A stretch of 64,000 bases of DNA from Brachionus plicatilis. Its lineage: Eukaryota; Rotifera; Eurotatoria; Ploima; Brachionidae. The first letter of the stretch is position 1, and every line of letters starts with the position of its first letter. A program made the translations under genes and the position numbers. The notes under the pieces are model-generated. The model did not search any database and was not told the DNA's origin. It saw nothing but the letters and a program-made list of their open reading frames with translations. Location: positions 173,853 through 237,852 of the forward strand of contig QEOQ01000469.1 of NCBI GenBank assembly GCA_010279815.1. Direction: 5' to 3'. Shown one piece after another: positions 43,665-54,750 of the stretch.

Positions 43665-46154
43665 ATGTTTGTAATTAAACGTGACGGACGCAAGGAGAAC
43701 GTCTTTTTTGACAAGATAACCTCGCGTATCATAAAACTGTGCTACGGCCTGAACATGGACTACATAGATCCCACGTCCATAACCAAAAAAGTGATCAATG
43801 GTCTGTACTCGGGGGTGACCACAGTCGAGCTGGACAACTTGGCCGCAGAGACCGCGGCAAGCATGACAACCAAGCACCCGGACTACACTGTGCTCGCCGC
43901 AAGAATCGCGGTCTCCAACCTTCACAAAGAGACCAGAAAGTGCTTCAGCGATGTCATCGAGGACTTGTACCATGCCAGCAACGAGAGGACAGGGCGCACC
44001 GAGCCTCTCGTCTCAATGGAACTACGGGACATAGTGCGCGCCAACTCCGAGCGCCTAAACTCGTCAATAATCTATGACCGCGACTTTAGCTACAACTACT
44101 TTGGCTTCAAAACGCTCGAGAAGAGCTATCTGTTCAAAATAAATGGCAAAATAGTGGAACGACCGCAGCACATGTTGATGCGGGTCGCCGTCGGAATACA
44201 CAAGACCGACATCGACCGGGCCATTGAGACCTACAATTTGATGTCGGAAAAATGGTTTATTCACGCCACGCCAACGCTCTTCAACGCTGGAACCAACAGG
44301 CCCCAATTGTCTAGTTGTTTTCTGCTGGCCATGAGAGACGACAGCATCGAGGGCATATTCGACACGCTGAAGCAGTGCGCCATCATCAGCAAAAACGCCG
44401 GCGGCATCGGCATTCACGTCCACAACATACGCTCAAATGGAAGTCACATTTTTGGCACCAATGGTCAGAGCAATGGACTGGTGCCCATGCTCAGAGTGTA
44501 CAATAACGCTTCGCGGTACGTCGATCAAGGTGGCAACAAGCGGCCCGGTGCCTTTGCTGTCTATCTAGAGCCTTGGCATGCGGATGTATTTGATTTTTTG
44601 AATGCCAAAAAAAACACTGGCAAAGAGGAGATGCGCGCCAGAGAACTCTTCTATGCTCTATGGATACCGGATTTGTTCATGAAAAGAGTGGAAAAAGACG
44701 AAAACTGGACACTGATGTGTCCGAATGAGTGTCCAGGGCTGGCCGATGTCTGGGGCGAAGAATTCGAGGCTTTGTACGAAAGGTACGAACGAGAGAAGAG
44801 GGGTCGCGAGACCGTCAAGGCCCAGAAGCTCTGGTCAGCCATAATCGAGTCACAGATCGAGACCGGCACTCCGTACATGCTGTACAAGGACTCGGCAAAC
44901 AGAAAAAGCAATCAGCAGAATCTGGGAACCATCAAATGCTCAAATTTGTGCACCGAAATAATCGAGTACACGAGCAAAGAGGAAATCGCTGTGTGCAACT
45001 TGGCCTCCATTGCTTTGAACAGATTTGTCCGCGACGACAAATCGTTCGACTTTGACAAGCTGTATCAAGTGACCCGGGTGGTGACCAGAAACCTCAATCG
45101 GGTCATAGACGTCAACTATTATCCATTGCCAGAGGCCAAGTACTCAAACATGAAGAACCGTCCTGTGGGAATCGGTGTTCAGGGTCTTGCTGACGCGTTC
45201 ATTTTGATGCGCTACCCGTTCGACTGCGAACAAGCTCAGCAGCTCAACCGCGACATTTTCGAGACTATTTACCACGCAGCGCTCACTGAGAGCTGCCAAC
45301 TGGCCAAGATCGATGGGCCCTACCAGACCTATGCGGGCTCGCCCATCAGCAAGGGAATACTGCAGTGTGACATGTGGAACGTGACACCTTCGGACAAATG
45401 GGACTGGCAGACACTCAGAGAGGAGATTAGACAACATGGTGTTAGGAACAGCTTGTTGATTGCGCCAATGCCAACTGCATCAACGGCGCAAATACTTGGA
45501 AACAATGAATCGTTTGAGCCATACACAAGCAACATCTATACAAGAAGAGTGTTAAGTGGTGATTTTCAAGTGGTCAACCAGCACTTGCTCAAGGACTTGA
45601 CTGACCTAGACCTGTGGAATGATGAGGTAAAGAATGAGATCATATCCCACAATGGCTCCATTCAAAAGATAGACACCATTCCAGATGAGCTGAAGAAATT
45701 GTACAGAACTGTTTGGGAGATACCGCAGAAAAATTTGATAAACATGTCGGCTGACCGTGGGGCTTTCATTGATCAGAGTCAATCGTTGAACATTCACTTG
45801 GCCGATCCGACATTTGGCAAAATGTCCTCGATGCATTTTTATGCGTGGAAAAAAGGACTAAAAACTGGCCTGTACTATTTGAGGACCAAGCCAGCCGCTG
45901 ATCCAATTAAGTTTACAGTCGACAAGACCAAGCTGAGGGCCAAGAATCTAAATGCCATGGAGTTTAAGGAGAATGTGAGTGGCAAGAATGGAGTGAATGG
46001 TGCATCGCCCAGAAAAGTGGTTAAAAATGAAGTGCCAGATGAGAATGATTCAGTGGCCGACAAGCAGATTAGTTCAAATGATGATTTAATTGAGCAGTTA
46101 AAGATGGCATGTTCGCTTAAAAATAAGGAAGAATGTCTAATGTGCTCATCGTAA
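43665..46154 (+). CDS. RRM1: Ribonucleoside-diphosphate reductase large subunit (class Ia)
   Basis: An intronless 829-residue protein (human 792) starts [13 protein letters not shown] at the first internal ATG that fits the family. An N-terminal ATP cone occupies about residues 1-92. The catalytic domain keeps [10 protein letters not shown] (Cys about 218), NLCTEI (Asn427/Cys429/Glu431 equivalents), EIAVCNLAS (Cys about 462), [15 protein letters not shown] and the C-terminal redox pair CLMC. It reduces ribonucleoside diphosphates to dNDPs with the R2 subunit. The roughly 37 extra residues lie in the flexible linker before the C-terminal CxxC, a Ser/Asn-rich stretch. The gene is visibly more GC-rich than anything else in the window, as expected of a highly expressed gene. 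Confidence 0.97.
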   Translation: MFVIKRDGRKENVFFDKITSRIIKLCYGLNMDYIDPTSITKKVINGLYSGVTTVELDNLAAETAASMTTKHPDYTVLAARIAVSNLHKETRKCFSDVIEDLYHASNERTGRTEPLVSMELRDIVRANSERLNSSIIYDRDFSYNYFGFKTLEKSYLFKINGKIVERPQHMLMRVAVGIHKTDIDRAIETYNLMSEKWFIHATPTLFNAGTNRPQLSSCFLLAMRDDSIEGIFDTLKQCAIISKNAGGIGIHVHNIRSNGSHIFGTNGQSNGLVPMLRVYNNASRYVDQGGNKRPGAFAVYLEPWHADVFDFLNAKKNTGKEEMRARELFYALWIPDLFMKRVEKDENWTLMCPNECPGLADVWGEEFEALYERYEREKRGRETVKAQKLWSAIIESQIETGTPYMLYKDSANRKSNQQNLGTIKCSNLCTEIIEYTSKEEIAVCNLASIALNRFVRDDKSFDFDKLYQVTRVVTRNLNRVIDVNYYPLPEAKYSNMKNRPVGIGVQGLADAFILMRYPFDCEQAQQLNRDIFETIYHAALTESCQLAKIDGPYQTYAGSPISKGILQCDMWNVTPSDKWDWQTLREEIRQHGVRNSLLIAPMPTASTAQILGNNESFEPYTSNIYTRRVLSGDFQVVNQHLLKDLTDLDLWNDEVKNEIISHNGSIQKIDTIPDELKKLYRTVWEIPQKNLINMSADRGAFIDQSQSLNIHLADPTFGKMSSMHFYAWKKGLKTGLYYLRTKPAADPIKFTVDKTKLRAKNLNAMEFKENVSGKNGVNGASPRKVVKNEVPDENDSVADKQISSNDDLIEQLKMACSLKNKEECLMCSS

Positions 46155-46588
46155 TGGCTTTAATTAGAAATTAAAAAAAAAAAAAATTTTTTCTATTCTT
46201 TATTTTTTTGTATGCAATGAACAGGTGAATCGAATGTAGTTTTTTTTAAAGTAGTTTTTTTTTTTTAAATTAAAAAAATTTGAAAATGTTTGATTTGAAT
46301 TTGTAATTAAAGTGAATTGAGTGAATTTTAATAAATTAATTGAAATTAGTTTTAAATTTAAAATATTCTTTTTTTAAAATGGCATTGAATACTTTGCCAT
46401 CCAATAAACAATTTTATATTTGTTATTTAAAACAAGTCATGTGCAAAAGTTCGAAAAAAAAGTAATTTTTAAGTCTTTTTAAATTCAAGGGAATATCTAT
46501 TAAATTAAAAATTATATAATTTGTTTATTTATTCTAATTCATTTATATATTGAGTCTATGTCAGAGGCCGATTATTGGACCACTTGCT

Positions 46589-46614
46589 CAGCGCCACTAA
46601 AAAAAGTGGCGCTG
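46589..46614. other. GC-rich perfect hairpin downstream of RRM1
   Basis: CAGCGCCACT pairs perfectly with AGTGGCGCTG around an A6 loop, in an otherwise strongly AT-rich stretch about 435 bp after the RRM1 stop codon. It could be an RNA structural element or a transposon scar. Confidence 0.6.
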
Positions 46615-46637
46615 CATAAGATTGTCAAGCAAAAATT

Positions 46638-47340
46638 GCCATTTTGAATTTTGGAATAAAGAACAAAAATAGACATCGTGAAATTTCATACAAAACTTCC
46701 AATACAAAAATTAAAAAATTTTATAACTTTTGTTCTAAAAGTCAAAAACTTGTTCTGTAAATGAAACAAAGTGAAACAACTGTTGTTTCACCTTCTGCAG
46801 AAGTCTGCAAAAGCTGTGCAAAATCTGCAAAATTGCACCCTATTTAAAAGTATTAAAAATAAAGCGGAATTTATTTGCACAGATTTTGCAGACTTCTGCA
46901 GAAGGTGAAACAACAGTTGTTTCACTTTGTTTCATTTACAGAATCAAGTTTTTGACTTTTAGAACAAAAGTTATAAAATTTCTTAATTTTTGTATTGGAA
47001 GTTTTGTATAAAATTTCACAATGGCACAAAAACAAAGATTTTAAAATGAAATATATTTTTTACTATGAGTCTAAAAATTGTTCCGCAAATTGTATCTGCT
47101 GATACAAACTTTGCACCACCCAAATTTAGTCTATGCAATAACTCTGCAATTTAATTTTAATGATTTTCTAATACATTAAGTGCTTTGCAGATTTACAGAT
47201 ATTTTGCAGAGTCTAAATTTGGGTGCTAAGAAGTTTGTATTAGCTAATACATTTTGAAGGACAATTTTTAGACTCAAAGTAAAAAATATATTTAATTTAT
47301 AATCTTTGTTTTTGTTCTTTATTCCAAAATTAACAATGCT
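46638..47340. mobile_element. MULE-type MITE (outer), exact 9-bp TSD, interrupted by a second copy
   Basis: Ends GCCATTTTGAATTTTGGAAT and reverse complement (AGCATTGTTAATTTTGGAAT) are flanked by identical GCAAAAATT at 46629-46637 and 47341-47349. The interior right of the nested element shows mirrored CACCCAAATTTAG arms. Its family resembles 28611-28921. Confidence 0.85.
46672..47025. mobile_element. MULE-type MITE (inner) nested in 46638-47340
   Basis: GACATCGTGAAATTTCATAC and its mirrored end are flanked by ACAAAAATA (46663-46671) and ACAAAAACA (47026-47034), 8 of 9 matching. Long mirrored arms contain AATGAAACAAAGTGAAACAA and CACCTTCTGCAGAAGTCTGC. It is the closest relative of 1996-2229. 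Confidence 0.85.
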
Positions 47341-47468
47341 GCAAAAATTTGAGTTATTAATTATAAAAAAGTGTAAAAATTGTTAGGGTTATTAATTAAA
47401 AAAAAACTCTAAATTCCAAGAATAGCAAAAAAATTCAAAAAAATGTTCTAGTTGTAGAAAAGCAAACA

Positions 47469-47690
47469 TTAATCAGTTTGTTGTTGATATAGCGGATAAT
47501 CGTATCTCAAAATATTAAACAGTCGCTCGGTGTTTCCGTTTGAATCATTGAATATTGAATAGAGTTCTTCGAGTATGTTGTTGTCTTTTTTGTTCGCCTT
47601 GTGTTCAATTGTTAAGTCTTGAATAGTAGCTAGAACATGTGCTTCAACTGCAGTTAATTCAAGATTAAATAATATGTAGAGACATGTCAA
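47469..47690 (-). CDS. Short unrecognised ORF, possibly the last exon of a gene or transposon fragment
   Basis: The frame ends VEAHVLATIQDLTIEH ... ERLFNILRYDYPLYQQQTD-stop and has protein-like composition. Immediately upstream on the minus strand a GTATGT ... AACTGCAG segment of about 62 nt (47709-47650) looks like an intron. A second protein-like frame (about 47930-47790, ending SQIVLFRYIN) lies beyond it, but the frames could not be joined. The intron-like piece is duplicated at 48887-48966. Function unknown; it may not be expressed. Confidence 0.3.
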   Translation of the reverse strand: MTCLYILFNLELTAVEAHVLATIQDLTIEHKANKKDNNILEELYSIFNDSNGNTERLFNILRYDYPLYQQQTD

Positions 47691-47707
47691 GACTTGGGTC
47701 TTAACAT
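47628..47707. repeat. 80-bp direct repeat, copy 1 (copy 2 at 48887-48966)
   Basis: Both copies run from AGCTAGAACATGTGCTTCAA to GGTCTTAACAT with few differences, 1.26 kb apart in the same orientation. Copy 1 includes the intron-like segment next to the ORF at 47469-47690. Possibly a segmental duplication or a repeated LINE segment. Confidence 0.7.
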
Positions 47708-47964
47708 ACCTTCCTCTTAATAATTAAGAGGCAATTAGTCTCTGAAGCAATGATTGAACTACTATTTAGCCACGAAATTAAAAATAAGCTAATTAATATA
47801 TCTGAACAGTACAATTTGACTGAGCAGCTTCCCTTCAAGCACCGATATCAAATCTGTTACCGTTATCTCATCTAGTGGTTCTTTTTTGGTTTCTGAATTT
47901 TTGGGGTGTCTGTTTCGGGAACTCTTTTTTCAAAACCTCCTCCTGTTGAAAGAAATTACTCACC

Positions 47965-48219
47965 ATGTATGTAAGTATATTTAGGACTGACAACGGATAT
48001 GTTTTAGATTTGTTTAACCAACAAATTGGCATTTTTGTCGCTAAAATTTTTTATTTTAAGAATCCACCAAACTTGGTAGATCAATTAAAATTCAATTCAG
48101 AGAGGAAAATTCCATTTAATTTAAGAAACCAAAACCAATTAACTGAACCAAAAGCTTTAAGAAAACATGGCGAAAATACATTTGGTTATTTTTTTTCAAA
48201 ATTTATTAATAATTATTAA
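47965..48219 (+). pseudogene. Possible LINE-derived C-terminal fragment
   Basis: A frame of about 84 codons contains RKIPFNLRNQNQLTEP and ENTFGYFFSKFINNYY, reminiscent of the extreme C-terminus of non-LTR reverse transcriptases (FNLRN ... FFxxFINxY). No RT motifs are attached. Low confidence. Confidence 0.3.
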
Positions 48220-48724
48220 ATTAGTCAATTTAATAATTTCAATTGTTTAAATGGTTTCAAAAGTTTTGTTTTTAAAAATCTGGAAAATATTGTAAAAAAA
48301 ACGACAATTGATTTTGATAAATTGAATTTTTATATCAAATATTTTTATTTTTTTGTAATTAGTTAAAAACTTTTCTTTTTTTTTTTATTTAATTTTCAAA
48401 TTTTTGTATTAATTTAAAATTTAAACTAGTTGAAATAATTAGTTAAAATATGTATTAGAATAATTAAGTATCAACTCATACCATGTTTTGATAAATAGGT
48501 GAAAACCTGCTTTAATTTTACCGTAAATAAAAAAAATAAATAAATAAAAATAAAAAATTGGTTAAATCGTTCGTGTGTGGTATAACAATTGTTGGGTTTT
48601 GAGTTGATTCTGGTCCGAAAATATATCCGATATTCTTTGCCTCAGCATTTTTTCAGAATTTCCGGCTCATAGTGAATTATTTGTTTTCCTTGTGTCGCAA
48701 CACGTGAAATTATAACTTTATTTT

Positions 48725-48775
48725 TATTTTATTTATTTGTTTTTCTGTACCGAGCTTGAGCTTCCTCAGAATTAA
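48725..48775 (-). repeat. LINE 3'-end-like sequence, inverted relative to 41643-41695
   Basis: Read on the minus strand it gives TTCTGAGGAAGCTCAAGCTC then GGTACAGAAAAACAAATAAA, closely matching 41643-41695. Confidence 0.5.
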
Positions 48776-49239
48776 AAATAAAAAAAATAAAAATAAAGTT
48801 AAATAAAATGAAAAAAGTAAATTAAGTAAGACAAAAAAAATGATAAAAATAAACGAAATTAACAAAAATGTAGTGGTTTAAATGGGAGCTAGAACATGTG
48901 CTTCAACTGCAGTAAATTCAAGATTATTTAATAAGTAGAGACATGTCAAGACCTGGGTCTTAACATCATGTCTAAAGGATACTCATAATATTTACATTTT
49001 TCCAAGATGTCTAGCCTCTGCTTAACTCTATTTCATTTAGAATGTTTAAGGTCGAGTCAATGCAGTTATTCGTTTGCTCCAGAACTTTTAGGTCTTTGAT
49101 TAAACTTTGTGTAAACTTGTTGTTCATAAATCTTTCCAAAGAACTGATTTGCATGCTTTTAAGCCTCGATGACGTACTAGAAAGATTTATTAAAAGTTTT
49201 GGGTTACTTGTTTTACACATTTTTGGATTTGTGAACTGC

Positions 49240-49370
49240 TCTCAGGATGCTTTTTTCGCCTCTTTGGATGAGGTTTTTTTAATAGAGAGAGTCTCTAAAC
49301 CATAAAATAACACTGGCATAATATATGTTTTGTAGAGATGTCCTCTGAGAAATGGATTTGTATTGTCTTG
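49240..49370 (-). pseudogene. Non-LTR reverse transcriptase C-terminal remnant
   Basis: The minus strand reads NPFLRGHLYKTYIMPVLFYG then LETLSIKKTSSKEAKKAS before a stop. LYKTYIxPVLxYGLETL is a conserved block in the post-RT region of RTE/CR1-type LINEs. Neighbouring minus-strand frames (49640-49400 and 49220-49011) are open in patches but not clearly homologous. Confidence 0.55.
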
Positions 49371-49719
49371 AAGTACTTCTTAACTTCTTGACTTAAATAA
49401 GGCAACCTGGGTCGATTTTTTCCTTTTTTCAACGTGGCTTACGTTTTTGCACTCTTCATATATTTCAACAACAAGGGACTAAAAGTTCTTAACCTGCTTT
49501 ATTTCACCATCAGAAAGCTTATGCTCTTCATGCCAGCTGTCGGTCTTGCGTTCCATTGATTTTCTTGTTACTCTTTTGTAAAAAATAAAAAAAATGTTTA
49601 TCCGGATTGAATCTGATCTCAAATTGCTCTCCAAAGATGGTCAAAGTAATATGTTTGTTTTAATTGGTTCACCGAACCATTTATATCTGAGCAGAGTTTT
49701 TTTTGAGTTGTTGTTGAGG

Positions 49720-49800
49720 TGAAAAGTCACAAGTCTCAAGTCAAGTCCAAGTCCGGACTTTTTTGTTGGGACTCTTAAACAACTCTGTATCTGAGATATA
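49720..49800. repeat. AAGTC-type repeat fragment
   Basis: AAGTCACAAGTCTCAAGTCAAG followed by GACTCTTAAACAACTCTG matches one end of the insert at 35207-35510. Confidence 0.55.
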
Positions 49801-51097
49801 TGTCTAAGAGGGCTAAGAAAAAAAATAACAGTCAAAGTAATTTTTTGGACTTAGAGTTAAAAAGCTATTGATTTTTTTAATATTTTTCTGTTTTTCATAT
49901 GTTCCTAAATTTATTTAAAAGTAATTTTACAAAATAATAGCAAATGTTTGTTTTTAAAACTCTATAATATTCATTTTATTAAAAAATACCTTTTTCAAAT
50001 AAACAACCACTTGACAGAAGATTGTGACTCAAAATCTGTTTTCTATTCAGTAAATATTTACCACGCTCGGAATGGAGACTTTTTCATTATTTTTTAAAAT
50101 ATAATTTCAAAGTTAATCGACATATTTTTGTTTTAGTCAATAAAAGACTTGTTTAAATTTATTTTAATCAAAATTAATTAATAAGAAAGCTTAAAATTAA
50201 TAATTTTCAATTGTTTATAAAATAAACTTTTGTGAAAAAATTAAAACTTAGAATTTAATTATTTAATATTGAAACAGAAAATACTCTAAATTAATCTCTA
50301 AATGCTTCTCTCTTTTAATTGTTTTTGATAAAATTTTAATCGCATTACTTTTTATTTTTGAATAACTAGACAAATTTTCAAAAATTAAAATCAAATGATT
50401 AACACTAGAAGCACCAAAACGAGCCATTTTGACTCGTTATGAAAATTAAGAAATAAATCAATTTTAATATTAATATGTTCAAATAAATCAATATGTTCAA
50501 ATTTATTTAAATTATTAAATTAATTGAATAAAAATAGTAAATTATCAGATTTTAGTCTTTTCTTAGGCCTTATAAAATATCCATGGTCAATCACACTTTT
50601 TACAAATACTCTCGATTTCTTTTGTACAATATCTACACCCTGATTTTTTGCATTATGAACAAAAATTTATCGCTTTATAATTACCACATAAACAAATTTG
50701 AACAATTTTTTTTTATTTGAATTTACAAAGTTATTCATATTTTTAATGCTGAAAAAAATTAGACCAGAAAAAATATGTTTTTACTGAACAATGATATAAA
50801 AATACTGTCATCATTATTTTGAACTTTACAAGAAAACATTGCAAAATAAAATAAAACAAATTTGAATAGATCATTAAAAAATAATTTTTTATTAAAAAAT
50901 AATTGGAAAAGTTAATTGCTCGAAATCACAAACGGTAATCTAAGACATTCTAATAAATAATATTTTTGAAATATTTAAAAACAAAAATCATTTAGATTCA
51001 AATAATCTGAAAGAGGTTATCAGAATGGAAACTGTCATGTCCGACTACATTTTATGATTTGGATTAGTATATTTTTTATTTAAATTTTTAACCAAAA
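49801..51097. other. AT-rich intergenic region downstream of the DEG/ENaC gene
   Basis: No gene or clear repeat was recognised. Confidence 0.45.
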
Positions 51098-54000
51098 TTA
51101 AAAAGGCTGAACTTTCGTTTGAAATGAGTTTGTTTGATTTTTTAACATAAAAAGTTCGCAAACTAATTCAATGACAAATGCTATCGGTTCCATTAAGGTG
51201 AGAACCGAACATCCCAAAAAAAGACCCAATAGACCGCCTTGAAAAAACATTTTTATTTTATGAACTCGTTAAATTTAATTAGCTAAATTTACCTATTGAT
51301 GCAACTAGATCTTGAAGATTAATCAGCCTTGTCTCTTTGATAAATTTCAAGGACAATTCCTCATAGAAAACATTGACCATTAGAGTACTTTGTTTGAATG
51401 AATCAAAAGTTGAATTTTCAAATCTATTTTTGAGATTGTCCTGTTTTTTGATGATCTCATAGTAATATTGGGTCGGGTAGTCGGAATAAGATTTTTGATA
51501 AGAATATTCCATTGTATCACAGCTAACTGGACACTCTTTGTCACAAGTTAATGACAAATCTTCAGAATCAAATTGTTTTCGAACTTCCTCAACACAAACT
51601 ATTTGCTTGCTAGTTTTACAAAAACCAATTGTATTAGTCGTGGAAATTTGTGGATCACTGCAGTTGCATTTTGGAATAATGAATTTAAATTGTAAACAAT
51701 TTTCGAAGCACTTTTTCTTTGTATAACTGCCGGACAACACAGTTTGTTTGTAGGATTCAGAATCATTTTCCGTGAATTCGGAAGCGTTTATAACACATTT
51801 GCTAAAAGGTTCACTTAGTTTCTTATAAAAAGTTCTTTTGATGCCAATTTCTGCTGATGTGCCCACTGGTAATTTGATGCCTTCAAAACTCAAAACTGGT
51901 TTAGCACTATTATTATGCACAACCAAATAAATTCCTCTTTTTTCATTAAAAAAATCTTGTTGTCCTCCCGGAAAACCTGTAAATAATTCCAAAGAAAGTC
52001 CACTCTCTGGTCCAGTTTTACTAGTTTTCTTTATACCAGTTGTATCATTGATTTTTTTATTAAAAGTAAAGCATTGTCCATATCCAAAAGAAAAAAATCT
52101 TTGAAAATCTCTTGAATCACATTTTTGACCATTAAAAAAACAACTTAATACCAAATCATCAAAATTTTTTACAATTTTAAAGTCGAAGCGAAAATTTCTA
52201 GCCCTTAGGTCATCCAGAAAATTTGTGTTCAGCAACTTAAAAGCTCGACGAACTTCATAAATTGCAGGAGATTGACTTGAAGGATTTATTTCTAAGCTTA
52301 AATTACTCATATTCAAAATTTGAGCCAAATAAACCTGTGCTTTTGGATCGGTCGTATCAAAAGGATTTAAATTGCAAATGGAAACCGCAGGAAAATCATC
52401 CAGATATGATTCATAGATCTCAACACTTGTTGAATATGGATACGAGTAATAAGTTCTGATTGAAATAAATATCACTTAAAATATAAATAATTAAAATCAT
52501 ATTTTTTAATGATACCCTAAACCTCACAACTTCACTTAAGATTTCAATTTAAGAAAATTTATTTTAAATTTGTCCGACAAATTTAAAATAAATTTAGAAG
52601 AAAAAAATATTTTTTAGGCTAAAAAATATTTTTTTCTTCTCAAAATTTTTTTTAATTTCTGATACAAATTTCTTTCATTTTAATGGAACAAATGAAAATT
52701 TTTTGTCACATTAAATTGCATTAAAAGCATTAACTCGAATCATTCAAGAATTTCTTTTTTAAATATTCAATTCATATTTTCTAAATTTTAATTTTTCAAA
52801 AAAAGATTTGAGAATACCTAGAAAAATGATAAAATTCAATAATTCGATTTTGATGGTAAGAAGTTACACATCAGTGAATCACTTACACTTTAAAAAAAAT
52901 AACTTGAATTTCTTTTAAAAAAATTTGTTATTGATAAGGATGTTTTATTTGTTAAAAAAATTTCTAAATAATAATTTAGTCGAAAAATTTTAAATCTTTG
53001 GAAAGTTGAGCAGGAAAAATTCGGCAACTTGAAGTTCATGATTATTATCTAATGATCAAAATTTAATTAATTGAAATTTTAATAAAAATTATGAAATTAG
53101 ATTTTTTTATTTCTTATTTATTTTTTTATTAAAAATATAATTAGGTGGTGATCCCCAGGTTCGTCCGAATGGCTTACGCCTTCGTTTAAACCCAATTATT
53201 GCAAAAAAATGATTAAAATAAAATAAAATTTTTAGTTTTTTAAAAATTGAAAGTTACTGAAATTGAAAAAAAATAATAAATAATAAAAATAATTTTTTCA
53301 TCTCTTTTTCAATTAAACATAAGATGTTTATTATTTAAATTAAAAGAAAACAATTATTTTTTTTCTAATTGACCTTTAATTGATTCTTCTAAAATCTTTA
53401 TTTGAAAACTTTATTTGGAAAGTAAAATTCAACAATAAAAATAATAATTAACTCAAGTATCGATTGAAAAAAATATCAATGAAAAATATTAAATTTAAAT
53501 CAATTTTTTAAATTTATACTCATTTTTAGACAAAATATTAAAAGGATTGTAAAATTTGTTATCCTGTGTTTATATCAAATATTACAACTTTATCCAGATT
53601 TATCAGATCTTTCTTTCTATCTAGAACTTTATCTAGATCCTTATAATAAATTTTTCAATCCAAAGATGCTTAAATAGATAAATTTTAAAGAAATTGGCTA
53701 AAAATGGTTTTTTAATTTTATTCTTTTTATCATTTTCCTTAGGCCGTCATTTAATGGACTGAAAATAAATTAATTTATTTTTGTCACTCGAATCAGTTTA
53801 TTTATCCTGAAATTAGATTAAATTTTTCAGTATATAATGCTATTTTTATAATCTCAAAATTGAAAATTCGTCTCCTCCAACAAAAAAAATCTTAAATAGG
53901 GTAAAAGTTGGAGTAAAAAGGTTAATGATTTAATGAAAAATCATACCTATTTCATTATTCACTCATAACCCCTAAAATAATCAATCTAAGTAAAAAAATT

Positions 54001-54750
54001 CGGTTTGTTGTTATTTTATTTAAAAATTAAATTATTATCAAATTTTTAATTTCCAAATTAAATTGCTTAAAAATATTATTTGATGAGTAACTTTATTTTT
54101 CTAAAAAATTTAAGAAGGCATTCAAATTTTTATGATAAATATAAAAGTTAAGATAAATGGCTAATTTGTCTAGCCTTTTCAAGCTGAAAATGTTAAGATT
54201 TTTGCCTCATATATATATAAATAATATTTTGTAATTAGAATAATTTTTACGATTAAACTAAATTTGTAAACCTAAAATAAAATATTTGATAAAAAGAACA
54301 TTTATATTTTAGATTGATCTTTCCAAAAAAGAACCTCACTTTACTTATTATTACATTCAGTATAATTTTTAAATAATTCTTATTCTTAATTAAAAAAATA
54401 TTTAAAAAAAACAAGTAAGAATTCGTTTCTTTTATTTTATTATCTGATCAATTGATTAACTTTAAAAAAATATTTTGATTTTTGAATTTTAATCAAATAA
54501 ATTTAAATAACGTATTCAAACTTTGGTAAATGAATAGAAAAAATTTAATTTAATTATATTTACTTGTGATTGCACCAAAGATCCCAATTGAAAAAATAAT
54601 GCTCCATATTATTTTTATCATTAACAAATCACTGTCAAAAATTCTTGGAAAACCGTGAGCAGTAGAATCGGCACATTTTCTCTTGAGAGAATTTAAAATA
54701 AGTGATAAATTTGTTGGCTTTTTATTTTGATTTATTTCATTGGAGACCAT
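51098..54750 (-). CDS. DEG/ENaC family sodium channel subunit
   Basis: Minus-strand exons 54750-54564, 52474-51293 and 51237-51098 join with phase-1 introns to encode 502 residues. A cytoplasmic N-terminus carries the gating HG motif (residues 32-33, in TAHGFPRIF). TM1 spans about 42-67, then SYPYSTSV and the family signature DDFPAVSICNLNPF. The large extracellular domain is cysteine-rich (KKCFENCLQF, PKCNCSDP, CDKECPVSCDTMEYSY). TM2 reads VASIGGLLGLFLGCSVLTLM with the G-x-S selectivity filter GCS. Such trimeric channels conduct sodium and respond to peptides, acid or mechanical force; the gating stimulus cannot be told here. Only about 22 residues follow TM2. Introns are 2089 nt and 55 nt. 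Confidence 0.93.
52555..52640. repeat. Two adjacent perfect hairpins in DEG/ENaC intron 1
   Basis: AAATTTATTTTAAATTTGTC pairs perfectly with 52576-52595 around a single C. Directly after it a 22-nt arm (52596-52617, starting AGAAGAAAAAAATATT) pairs perfectly with 52619-52640 around a single G. The two units touch end to end. Confidence 0.85.

Noticed and set aside
43626..46063. Many antisense and alternate-frame ORFs over RRM1
   Set aside because: All overlap a full-length conserved RRM1 frame; none has a family signature.
48540..48720. Open patches on the minus strand between LINE fragments
   Set aside because: Frames are interrupted and no motif supports a gene; probably LINE debris.
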